Origin: Clostridia bacterium
Lineage (GTDB): Bacteria; Bacillota; Clostridia; UMGS1883
Length of the DNA: 8,861 nucleotides
Direction: 5' to 3'
Assembly (NCBI GenBank): GCA_021202495.1
Contig: JAJQCX010000020.1
Span: 1-8,861, forward strand
The notes under the pieces were generated by a model, which saw nothing but the letters and a program-made list of their open reading frames with translations, was not told the origin of the DNA and ran no database searches. The first letter of the stretch is position 1. The number at the start of each line of letters is the position of its first letter. Positions 1-6,349 of the stretch are shown one piece after another. Made by a program: the position numbers and the translations under genes.

Positions 1-58
1 TCGCGGTAGGGCGGCGTAGCCGCCCGTAAGCGTAAGCGCGCGATGTGAAAAGAGGTGT
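1..58. other. Non-coding left edge with a small hairpin and hexamer repeat
   Basis: No reading frame on the plus strand stays open here: stops occur at 7, 17 and 27 in the three frames. So at most a few codons of an upstream gene could be present, and none is recognisable. A perfect 7-bp GC-rich stem with a GTA loop lies at 9-25 (GGGCGGC pairing with GCCGCCC). It is followed by the hexamer GTAAGC twice in tandem (26-31 and 32-37). No T-run follows the hairpin, so it is not a good intrinsic terminator. It may be the end of another repeat unit like those to its right. Confidence 0.5.
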
Positions 59-85
59 AGGGTTGAGGAAGTCGTTCCCGACGCG

Positions 86-193
86 GTTTTTAGGGTCTGA
101 TTTTCCGCGATACTTGCCAAAATGCTCGTTAATGCACAAAGCATTGCCTACGCATTTTAGCTGCGTCTGGCGAAAAATCAGATCCCTAAAAAC
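86..193. repeat. Nested 108-bp palindrome inside the larger repeat
   Basis: The outer stem pairs 86-108 with 170-193. It has ten contiguous pairs (GTTTTTAGGG against CCCTAAAAAC), a one-base bulge at 183, nine more pairs, a second small bulge and three final pairs. Inside it, AAAATGC (119-125) pairs with GCATTTT (152-158). The centre is a perfect 5-bp hairpin, AATGC-ACAAA-GCATT (131-145). This concentric layout with AT-rich arms resembles small non-autonomous palindromic repeats of the MITE or REP type. A target-site duplication is not obvious. Copy number elsewhere in the genome decides the matter and cannot be seen here. Confidence 0.55.
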
Positions 194-202
194 TCCGTAG
201 GA

Positions 203-310
203 CTTTAAGCCGTTCACGGCTTTGCCTGTCAAGGCGACGCCGTGCAGATAATACTTTATGTATATCAAGCGGCGACAACGAAGAGAGGCGGAGCCGTGGA
301 CGGCTTAAAG
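203..310. repeat. Second inverted repeat branch with small internal hairpins
   Basis: The arm 203-221 is the inverted copy of 292-310, with 18 of 19 bases matching. Each arm also contains its own short hairpin: AAGCCGT at 207-213 can instead pair locally with ACGGCTT at 216-222, so two alternative folds compete. Between the arms, CGCCG (238-242) can pair with CGGCG (270-274), and ATAC (251-254) with GTAT (260-263). A weak promoter-like sequence lies within the loop. Confidence 0.5.
222..252 (+). promoter_or_regulatory. Weak candidate sigma-A promoter upstream of spoVD
   Basis: TTGCCT (222-227) matches four of six bases of the TTGACA -35 consensus, and GATAAT (247-252) matches five of six of TATAAT. 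The 19-nt spacing is longer than the usual 17. It is the best promoter-like pair I could find before spoVD. It would give a leader of nearly 200 nt containing the right arms of the inverted repeats and the following hairpins. Because it lies inside a repeat region it may be coincidental, and the real promoter may be outside the window. Confidence 0.2.
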
Positions 311-338
311 CGCGTTGGGAACGGCTCCCTCAACCCTT

Positions 339-405
339 GGGGAAAAGCGGAGCTTGTCCCCGTGTTCAGCCGCGAAGCGGCTGAACTATCCAAAAGCGCT
401 TTTGG
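339..405. repeat. Cluster of three hairpins/palindromes in the spoVD leader
   Basis: Three separate structures follow one another. At 339-361, GGGGAAAAGC faces GCTTGTCCCC around a GGA loop, giving ten positions with one mismatch. At 364-386 there is a perfect 10-bp stem (GTTCAGCCGC with its complement) closed by a GAA loop. At 390-405 CCAAAAGCGCTTTTGG is a perfect 16-bp palindrome. The motif AGCGCTTT recurs at 420-427. None is followed by a T-run, so ordinary intrinsic terminators are unlikely. They could be protein-binding palindromes, mRNA leader structure, or remnants of dispersed repeats. Confidence 0.55.
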
Positions 406-453
406 GTGCATTTTCCGAGAGCGCTTTGATTTGTTGCAAGGGGGGTGCGCGGC

Positions 454-2730
454 GTGGACAATAAGATAAACAGGGCGACGCAAAAGAGAATGTTGCTGCT
501 CTTTTTCGCTTTTTTGGCTTTGATGCTTGTCGTTATAGGCAAGCTGGCGTATTATCAGCTCTATAAAGGTGAAGAATATAAGGAAAAAGCGGCGGAGCAG
601 CAGACTCGCGACCAAAGCGTCGATGCAAAGCGCGGCAGCATTTACGACAGAAACATGAAGGTTTTGGCGCAGTCGGCGTCGTGCGAAAACGTCATGATAA
701 ATCCGCGCCAAATACAGAGCGCGGCGAAGGAACAGGCTGCGAAAAAGGAAGAGGCGGCGCTCAAAGGGGAAACATATGACAAGGAGGACGTTGTCGAAGA
801 GGTCGTGCGCAATTTGGTGGAAATACTGGGCGTTGACGAGGAAAGCCTGAGAGAGGAAATCGCCTCCGACTACGCGAGCAGACGCGTAATGAAAAAGGTG
901 GATCAGTCGGTGGCAAACCAAATAAGAGAGCTCAATTTGACGGGCGTCTTTTTTGAAAAGACCACAAAGAGATATTATCCCTATTCCGGCTTCGCGTCGC
1001 ACATCATCGGCTTTACCGGCGACGACGGCGACGGACTTGAAGGACTTGAAAAAACTCTTAACGACACTCTTGCCGGAACCGCGGGAAGAATACAGGTCGT
1101 TCAGGACGTAAACAATAACGAAACGCCCTATGAATATGAAAATTACATTGCGCCCGAGGACGGCAAGGGCGTTGTGCTGACGATTGACGAGGTTTTGCAG
1201 CACTACACCGAAAAATATCTTGAAGAGGCATATAAGACATACGACACACAAAACGGCGCGGCGGCGATATTGATGAACCCGAAAACGGGCGAGATATTGG
1301 CAATGGCGGTGGAGCCCAATTACGATTTAAACAACCCGACATATGTCTCCGACGAAACGCGCGAGGCGATTGTCAGCGTTTCGCAGCTGAACCAAGACGG
1401 CGAGGAGCTGACGGATTCCGAAAAACTGCAAAATTATTACACGGCGCTTTGGAGAAACAAGGCTGTGTGCGATACCTACGAGCCCGGCTCGACCTTTAAG
1501 GCGATTGTGGCGGCTGCGGCAATTGACGCCGGCGCGATAAACGCGGAAACCTCGACATTTTACTGCACCGGTGTGAAAACGGTTGCCGATACTGATATAC
1601 ATTGCTCAAAGCGCACCGGACACGGAACCGAGACATTTTTGGAGGCTTTGGAAAATTCGTGCAACCCGGTGTTTATCGAAATAGGCGCGGCGCTCGGAAA
1701 GACGCTTTTCAGACAGTATTTTGAGGCGTTCGGATTCAGAAGCACGACGGGCTTTGTGCTGCCCGGCGAATCGAGGGGCATTTTCTTCACGGAAGAAAAC
1801 TTTAACGAGGTTGAGCTTGCGACAAGCTCGTTCGGACAGGGCTTTTCGATAACTCCGCTGCAAATGATAACGGCGTTTTCGGCTGTTATAAACGGCGGCA
1901 CGCTTATGAAACCGCAGCTTGTGAAGGCGTATACCGACAGCGACGGCAATATTATCGAAACTGTGGAGCCCGAGGTTGTGCGCGAGGTTATATCCGAATC
2001 GACAAGCAGCATCATGCGCTCGGCGCTTGAGAGCGTTGTCGCGAACGGCACCGGCAACGGCGCATATGTGGACGGCTACAGAATAGGCGGAAAGACGGGC
2101 ACCAGCGAAAAGGTGCCGCGCGGAAACGGCAAATATATCGCCTCGTTCATCGGCTTTGCGCCGGCGGACGACCCGGAGCTGGTGTGCCTTTTGATATTGG
2201 ATGAACCGGGCGGCACGCTTTACACAGGCGGCTCTATCGCCGCGCCGACAGTGGGAAAGATTTTGGCGGATTCCTTGAAATATCTCGGCTACGAGCCGCA
2301 GTACACAACGGCAAGCGCGGCTGAGGAAACGCTGACCGTGCCCGATTTAAAGGGAATGGCAATAAACACCGCAAAGGCTGAAGCCGAAGCGATGGGCTTT
2401 TCGGTGACGGTTAAGGGCAGCGGAAGCGAGGTCATAAATCAGCTGCCCAAGAGCGGTTCGTCGTTAAAATCGGGCGGAACGCTGATACTTTACACCGAAA
2501 CGACGGGAGAGGAAACGACGACAACCGTGCCCGACTTTACGGGAATGAGAAAGAGTGAGGCGACTGCCGCGGCAAAGGCGGCGGGACTTAACATAACGAT
2601 TTCCGGCGGAGGAGCCGCCGCGACGGTGACGGAGGAAATGCTTGCCATAAGCCAGTCCCCCGCGGCGGGAACGGAAGTGACCGAAGGTTCGACTGTGACG
2701 GTGAGCTTTGCGTATAACACGATGGAATAG
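454..2730 (+). CDS. spoVD: Class B penicillin-binding protein, SpoVD/FtsI type, with two PASTA domains
   Basis: A DD-transpeptidase that cross-links stem peptides of newly made peptidoglycan at the septum or in the spore envelope, anchored in the membrane with its catalytic part outside. Reading from GTG 454 (758 residues), a basic N-tail leads into one membrane helix at about 13-31. The PBP dimerisation domain follows from about 50, with the RGSIYDRN motif at 60-67 and a charged insertion near 85-120. The transpeptidase domain spans about 265-610 and carries the catalytic SxxK (S346-T-F-K349), SxN (S402-C-N404) and KTG (547-549). Two C-terminal PASTA repeats lie at about 627-682 and 691-755. 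GTG 454 is preferred to the in-frame GTG 445 because the purine run AGGGGGG (439-445) then has normal spacing. One gene covers both possible roles: two PASTA repeats recall PbpB of Bacillus, while the neighbourhood also fits SpoVD. Division versus sporulation cannot be settled here. Its stop is 7 nt before murE. Confidence 0.93.
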   Translation: MDNKINRATQKRMLLLFFAFLALMLVVIGKLAYYQLYKGEEYKEKAAEQQTRDQSVDAKRGSIYDRNMKVLAQSASCENVMINPRQIQSAAKEQAAKKEEAALKGETYDKEDVVEEVVRNLVEILGVDEESLREEIASDYASRRVMKKVDQSVANQIRELNLTGVFFEKTTKRYYPYSGFASHIIGFTGDDGDGLEGLEKTLNDTLAGTAGRIQVVQDVNNNETPYEYENYIAPEDGKGVVLTIDEVLQHYTEKYLEEAYKTYDTQNGAAAILMNPKTGEILAMAVEPNYDLNNPTYVSDETREAIVSVSQLNQDGEELTDSEKLQNYYTALWRNKAVCDTYEPGSTFKAIVAAAAIDAGAINAETSTFYCTGVKTVADTDIHCSKRTGHGTETFLEALENSCNPVFIEIGAALGKTLFRQYFEAFGFRSTTGFVLPGESRGIFFTEENFNEVELATSSFGQGFSITPLQMITAFSAVINGGTLMKPQLVKAYTDSDGNIIETVEPEVVREVISESTSSIMRSALESVVANGTGNGAYVDGYRIGGKTGTSEKVPRGNGKYIASFIGFAPADDPELVCLLILDEPGGTLYTGGSIAAPTVGKILADSLKYLGYEPQYTTASAAEETLTVPDLKGMAINTAKAEAEAMGFSVTVKGSGSEVINQLPKSGSSLKSGGTLILYTETTGEETTTTVPDFTGMRKSEATAAAKAAGLNITISGGGAAATVTEEMLAISQSPAAGTEVTEGSTVTVSFAYNTME

Positions 2731-2737
2731 GAAGGAT

Positions 2738-4177
2738 ATGATAGGGGTGCGGCTTTACGAATTGCTGAAAAGCGCGGGGTACGACGCGGAGGAGAGGCTC
2801 TGCGGAATGGAGATAACCGACGTCGCCTACGATTCGAGAAAGGTGAAAGCGGGGGCGCTCTTTGTCGCGATAAAGGGGTTTAAAAGCGACGGGCACGACT
2901 TTATCGAAACGGCTTTTCAAAACGGTGCGGCGTTTGTCGTGGGAGAGAAAGAAATTGCGAGAGATAATTATAAGAAGGTTCCCGATTCGCGCGTTTTTTT
3001 GGCGCGCGTTTCGGCTGCCTTTTTCAACCATCCGGCGGATAGGCTGAAAATAATCGGCATAACCGGCACAAACGGCAAGACGACTGCAAGCTATCTCATA
3101 AAAGGAATAATCGAGTTAAAGGGAGACAAATGCGGACTTATAGGCACAAATCAAATATTAATAGGAAATGAAGCCGTCGATTCGGTGAGAACCACACCCG
3201 AATCGCGCGATTTGCACGAGCTTTTCGCAAAGATGGAAAAGGCGGGCGCGAAATGGGTCGTGATGGAGGTTTCGAGCCATTCTTTGGCGCTTGACAGAGT
3301 GTACGGGATAACTTTTGAAACGGCGGTATTTACGAATTTGACGCGCGACCATCTCGATTTTCATAAGACGATGGATAATTACGCGCAAGCCAAAGCAAAG
3401 CTTTTTTCGATGTGCAGAAGCTGCGCTGTAAACGTCGACGACGAATACTCTTCCGTTATGCTCAAAAACGCCGTCGAGCCCTTGACATATTCCGTCGAAA
3501 GAAAGTCAAATTTAAAGGCGGAAAATGTTAAGCTCAGCGAAAAAGGCGTTTTTTTCGACATATACGACGGAGGCAAATGCGTGAAATACCGTCTTGCGAT
3601 ACCGGGCAGATTTTCGGTTTACAACGCGCTTTCGGCGATCGCCGCCGCGCTCAACGTCGGTTTTTCGCACGATGACATTGTGAAAGGGCTGATTTTCGCG
3701 CGCGGAGTAAAGGGCAGGCTTGAGGTGCTGCCGATATTGACGGACTATACCGTCATAATAGATTACGCACACACGCCCGACGGGCTGGAAAACGTGTTAA
3801 ACGCGCTGCGCGGCTTTGCGAAGGGGAGAATAATAACGCTTTTCGGCTGCGGCGGCGACCGCGACAAGACCAAACGCCCGATAATGGGGAAAATTGCGGA
3901 GGAAATGTCGGATTTGGCGATAGTTACGAGCGACAATCCGCGAAGCGAGGAGCCGGGCGCGATAATCGAGGACATTCTTGCGGGAATGAAAAAGGATAAT
4001 CACACTGTTGTGCAAAACCGCAGAGAGGCGATAGGCTATGCGCTCGACATTGCAAAGAAGGACGACATTGTGCTCCTTGCGGGAAAGGGACACGAAACGT
4101 ATCAGATATTGAAGGATGAAACGATACATTTTGACGAGCGAGAGATTGTGAAGGAGATTTTGGCACAAAAGAAATAA
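2738..4177 (+). CDS. murE: UDP-MurNAc-tripeptide synthetase, meso-diaminopimelate type
   Basis: A cytoplasmic Mur ligase that uses ATP to add the third residue to UDP-MurNAc-L-Ala-D-Glu. From ATG 2738 it has 479 residues, normal for the family. The N-terminal uridine-binding domain (about 1-100) is followed by the ATP-binding centre with GTNGKTT (110-116), RTTPES (151-156), NLTRDHLDFH (200-209) and the predicted carbamylated lysine K219 in YAQAKAKLF. The C-terminal domain has GCGGDRDKTKRP (370-381), DNPR (399-402) and GKGHETYQ (449-456). DNPR is the signature of enzymes that add meso-diaminopimelate; lysine-adding enzymes lack that Arg. An AGGAAGGA site (2729-2736) overlaps the end of the PBP gene. 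GTG 2747, which would begin MRLYELLK, is a realistic alternative start with slightly long spacing. No murF follows, although MurF acts next in the pathway. Confidence 0.95.
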   Translation: MIGVRLYELLKSAGYDAEERLCGMEITDVAYDSRKVKAGALFVAIKGFKSDGHDFIETAFQNGAAFVVGEKEIARDNYKKVPDSRVFLARVSAAFFNHPADRLKIIGITGTNGKTTASYLIKGIIELKGDKCGLIGTNQILIGNEAVDSVRTTPESRDLHELFAKMEKAGAKWVVMEVSSHSLALDRVYGITFETAVFTNLTRDHLDFHKTMDNYAQAKAKLFSMCRSCAVNVDDEYSSVMLKNAVEPLTYSVERKSNLKAENVKLSEKGVFFDIYDGGKCVKYRLAIPGRFSVYNALSAIAAALNVGFSHDDIVKGLIFARGVKGRLEVLPILTDYTVIIDYAHTPDGLENVLNALRGFAKGRIITLFGCGGDRDKTKRPIMGKIAEEMSDLAIVTSDNPRSEEPGAIIEDILAGMKKDNHTVVQNRREAIGYALDIAKKDDIVLLAGKGHETYQILKDETIHFDEREIVKEILAQKK

Positions 4178-4194
4178 ATTTGGAGAGGATTAGC

Positions 4195-5142
4195 ATGAGT
4201 TGGTTGATAAGTTTGGTCGTGGCGTTTGTGATATGCGCGGCTGTGACGCCGATTTTAATTCCGTTTTTGAAAAAGCTCAAATTCGGGCAGACAATTTTGG
4301 AGGACGGTCCGTCGTGGCACGCGAAAAAGCAGGGTACGCCGACGATGGGCGGGCTGAGCTTTATTTTGGCAATCGCGGTGGGCGCGCTTGTCGTGTCGCC
4401 GACCGAGGAAACGATTTTTGTGGTTGTATTGGCTGTTCTCTTCGGCGCGGTGGGCTTTGCCGACGACTACATCAAGGTTGTTAAAAAGCGCAACAAGGGC
4501 TTTTCCCCCGAGGGAAAGTTTTTGTGTCAGACGCTTGTGTCGCTCGCGGCTGCAATGTATATGTATTTGACGACGTCGGGCGACGCAATGGGCGTGAGGG
4601 TGCCGTTTACGAATATAACGCTCGATTTCGGCGTGCTTTACATACCGTTTGTGATGCTCGTAATGCTCGCGACGGTAAACAGCGTCAACTTAACCGACGG
4701 AATCGACGGTTTGGCGTCGTCGGTGAGCGCGGTGTGCGCACTCTTTTTCACGGCGAGCGCGATAAGCTTGGGTTTTGACGGCGTGGCTGCCGCGACGGCG
4801 GCGTGCGCGGGTGCGCTGTTCGGATTTTTGATTTATAATTTCTTCCCCGCAAAGGTTTTCATGGGCGACACGGGCAGCCTTTTTTTGGGAGGGCTCTTGG
4901 CTGCCGCGGCGATAAGAATGGGCATGGAGTTTTCGCTGATAATCGCGGGCTTTGTCTTTTTGGCGGAGTCGGCGAGCGACATTATTCAGGTGACGTATTT
5001 TAAGAAAACAGGCAAAAGGGTCTTTAAAATGGCTCCGCTGCACCACCATTTTGAACTGTGCGGCTGGAAAGAAACGAAAATTGTGTTTGTGTTCACGCTT
5101 GTGACAGCGGTATTGTGTGTAATCTGCTGCATCGGATTATAA
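4195..5142 (+). CDS. mraY: Phospho-MurNAc-pentapeptide-transferase (lipid I synthase)
   Basis: An integral membrane enzyme that transfers phospho-MurNAc-pentapeptide from UDP to undecaprenyl phosphate, the first membrane step of wall synthesis. From ATG 4195 the protein has 315 residues, typical for MraY, with about ten hydrophobic helices along its length. Family signatures are all present: RNKGFSPEGKF at about 99-109, the D90-D91 pair in FADDYIK, N165-L-T-D168-G-I-D171-G, the magnesium-binding D225 in FMGDTGS, and the PLHHHFE loop (281-287) with three consecutive histidines. ATG 4195 is chosen because GGAGAGG (4182-4188) stands 6 nt before it; the upstream in-frame TTG 4180 has no such site. 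It lies 17 nt after murE. In related clusters murF often separates these two genes and murD follows mraY; neither is here. Confidence 0.96.
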   Translation: MSWLISLVVAFVICAAVTPILIPFLKKLKFGQTILEDGPSWHAKKQGTPTMGGLSFILAIAVGALVVSPTEETIFVVVLAVLFGAVGFADDYIKVVKKRNKGFSPEGKFLCQTLVSLAAAMYMYLTTSGDAMGVRVPFTNITLDFGVLYIPFVMLVMLATVNSVNLTDGIDGLASSVSAVCALFFTASAISLGFDGVAAATAACAGALFGFLIYNFFPAKVFMGDTGSLFLGGLLAAAAIRMGMEFSLIIAGFVFLAESASDIIQVTYFKKTGKRVFKMAPLHHHFELCGWKETKIVFVFTLVTAVLCVICCIGL

Positions 5143-5178
5143 AACGCATGGCGGAGGTTTCCCAAAAGGAGATTTTAT

Positions 5179-6333
5179 ATGGCGAACAGAGAATTGACAC
5201 AGGGAAATATAGCCGAATTTAAGCCGAAAAAGACGGCAAGTAAAATGGGTGGGATTGATTTTACGCTGCTTTTTACGGTGCTTCTTTTGCTTGTGATAGG
5301 GCTTACGATGCTCTTTTCGGCGTCGAGCGCGGCGAACATGACGAGCGGAAACGTGTATTCGACGATTATCAAACAGTCGCTCCTTGCGGCGGTGGGCATT
5401 GTGATGATGCTTATCATTTCAATGTGGGATTATAAAAAAATAAAAAAACTCGCAAATAAGCTGTATTTCATTTTCGACGTTGTGCTGATGCTGCTCGTGC
5501 CGTTTATCGGAATTGCGTCGCACGGCGCGACAAGACAGTTGGATTTGGGATTTATCAGCTTTCAGCCGAGCGAATTTTCAAAATATTTTTTGATAATCGC
5601 GCTTGCGGCGAGGTTTTCGGGGCTCGGAAAGAAAAAAAGTCAAACATGGTTTGAATTTGCCGTACAAATGGTATATATACTTGTTCCGACCATCATATGC
5701 GCGGGCTTCCAGTCGCATTTGTCTGCGGCAATAATTCACATTGCGGTGGGTCTGGTGATGATGATTGCCGCAGGAATAAAATGGAAAAAGATGGCGGTAA
5801 TACTGGGCGGTGCGGGAGTCGGAGGAATATTGCTGGTGCTCTCTTCCGATTACAGAAGGGCAAGAGTGTTGAGCTTTTTCCAAAGCGGAGGCGTCGATAT
5901 TCAGGGACGCGACTGGCAGTCGACGCAGTCGTCATACGCCGTGGGAAGCGGCGGGCTTTTCGGACTGGGACTCGGAAACTCAAGGCAAAAATATTCGTAT
6001 CTTCCCGAGGCGGAAAACGACTATATTTTTGCGATTGTCGCGGAAGAGCTGGGCTTTGTGGGAACTGTTCTGATAATACTTCTCTACTGCGTCCTCATCT
6101 GGCGCGGAATAACAATCGCGGTGAACTGCAAGGATTCGTTCGGGTCGTATTTGGCGTTCGGCATAACGGTGCTTATCGGCTTGCAGACGCTTATCAACAT
6201 GGGCGTTGTGCTGCAGCTTTTGCCCTCAACCGGTATGCAGCTGCCGCTTTTCAGCTCCGGAGGCACGAGCCTTGTCATAACGCTGATGGGATTTGGACTA
6301 TTGCTGTCTGTCTCAAGACAGACAAAACTTTAG
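5179..6333 (+). CDS. ftsW: SEDS-family peptidoglycan glycosyltransferase FtsW/SpoVE
   Basis: A polytopic membrane protein that polymerises lipid II into glycan strands together with its cognate class B PBP, here most likely the spoVD product 2.4 kb upstream. It has 384 residues with about ten hydrophobic segments starting near residue 28, after a short basic cytoplasmic tail. Recognisable SEDS landmarks are LFSASSA near 45, FQPSEFSK (128-135), the extracytoplasmic loop, AENDYIFAIVAEELG (278-292) with the likely catalytic D281, and LPLFSSGGTS near 355-364. The segment that often reads QPDLGT in SEDS proteins reads QSHLSA here (about 178-183). AAAAGGAG (5164-5171) lies 7 nt before ATG 5179. FtsW and SpoVE are close paralogs, and the sequence alone does not separate them; RodA is less likely in this location. 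Confidence 0.92.
   Translation: MANRELTQGNIAEFKPKKTASKMGGIDFTLLFTVLLLLVIGLTMLFSASSAANMTSGNVYSTIIKQSLLAAVGIVMMLIISMWDYKKIKKLANKLYFIFDVVLMLLVPFIGIASHGATRQLDLGFISFQPSEFSKYFLIIALAARFSGLGKKKSQTWFEFAVQMVYILVPTIICAGFQSHLSAAIIHIAVGLVMMIAAGIKWKKMAVILGGAGVGGILLVLSSDYRRARVLSFFQSGGVDIQGRDWQSTQSSYAVGSGGLFGLGLGNSRQKYSYLPEAENDYIFAIVAEELGFVGTVLIILLYCVLIWRGITIAVNCKDSFGSYLAFGITVLIGLQTLINMGVVLQLLPSTGMQLPLFSSGGTSLVITLMGFGLLLSVSRQTKL
6305..6324 (+). promoter_or_regulatory. Perfect hairpin at the ftsW end, just before murG
   Basis: TGTCTGTCT (6305-6313) is exactly inverted at 6316-6324, giving a stem of eight or nine pairs with a very small loop. It sits within the last codons of ftsW, about ten bases before the murG ribosome-binding site. 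It is followed by AAAACTTT rather than a T-run, so termination is not expected. It may affect mRNA stability or local translation coupling, or may be incidental. Confidence 0.35.
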
Positions 6334-6349
6334 CGGGGAGGGGATTTCT

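Larger units (their letters stand above)
59..337. repeat. Large nested inverted-repeat region (candidate palindromic element or structured RNA)
   Basis: The left arm at 60-85 and the right arm at 311-336 are inverted copies matching at 23 of 26 positions, and 59/337 also pair. Two of the three differences would be G-U wobbles in RNA. Directly inside the left arm sits a nested palindrome (86-193). Directly inside the right arm is the end of a second inverted repeat (203-221 against 292-310, 18 of 19 matching, the exception a U-G wobble). The layout is that of a three-way junction: one closing stem and two branches, with almost no unpaired bases between the stems. No protein is supported in this stretch. 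It could be a transposase-less mobile palindrome, a chance accumulation of smaller dispersed repeats, or a folded leader RNA. The arms are seen in the sequence; the function is unknown. Confidence 0.6.

Noticed and set aside
390..405. The CCAAAAGCGCTTTTGG palindrome as an intrinsic terminator
   Set aside because: The T-run is inside the stem and short, with no U-tract after it, and it lies directly ahead of a gene it would block.
242..469. A 75-codon plus-strand open frame in the spoVD leader
   Set aside because: It runs through the arms of the inverted repeats and hairpins, has no recognisable motif or clear ribosome-binding site, and overlaps the spoVD start. Its openness is explained by GC-rich palindromic sequence.
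265..1251. A long minus-strand open frame (328 codons)
   Set aside because: Most of it is antisense to the well-supported spoVD gene, and its low-complexity Phe/Leu/Arg-rich translation is typical of a shadow frame.
5148..5222. A 24-codon ORF in the mraY-ftsW gap
   Set aside because: It has no ribosome-binding site before its ATG and its second half overlaps the ftsW start; it is likely chance.
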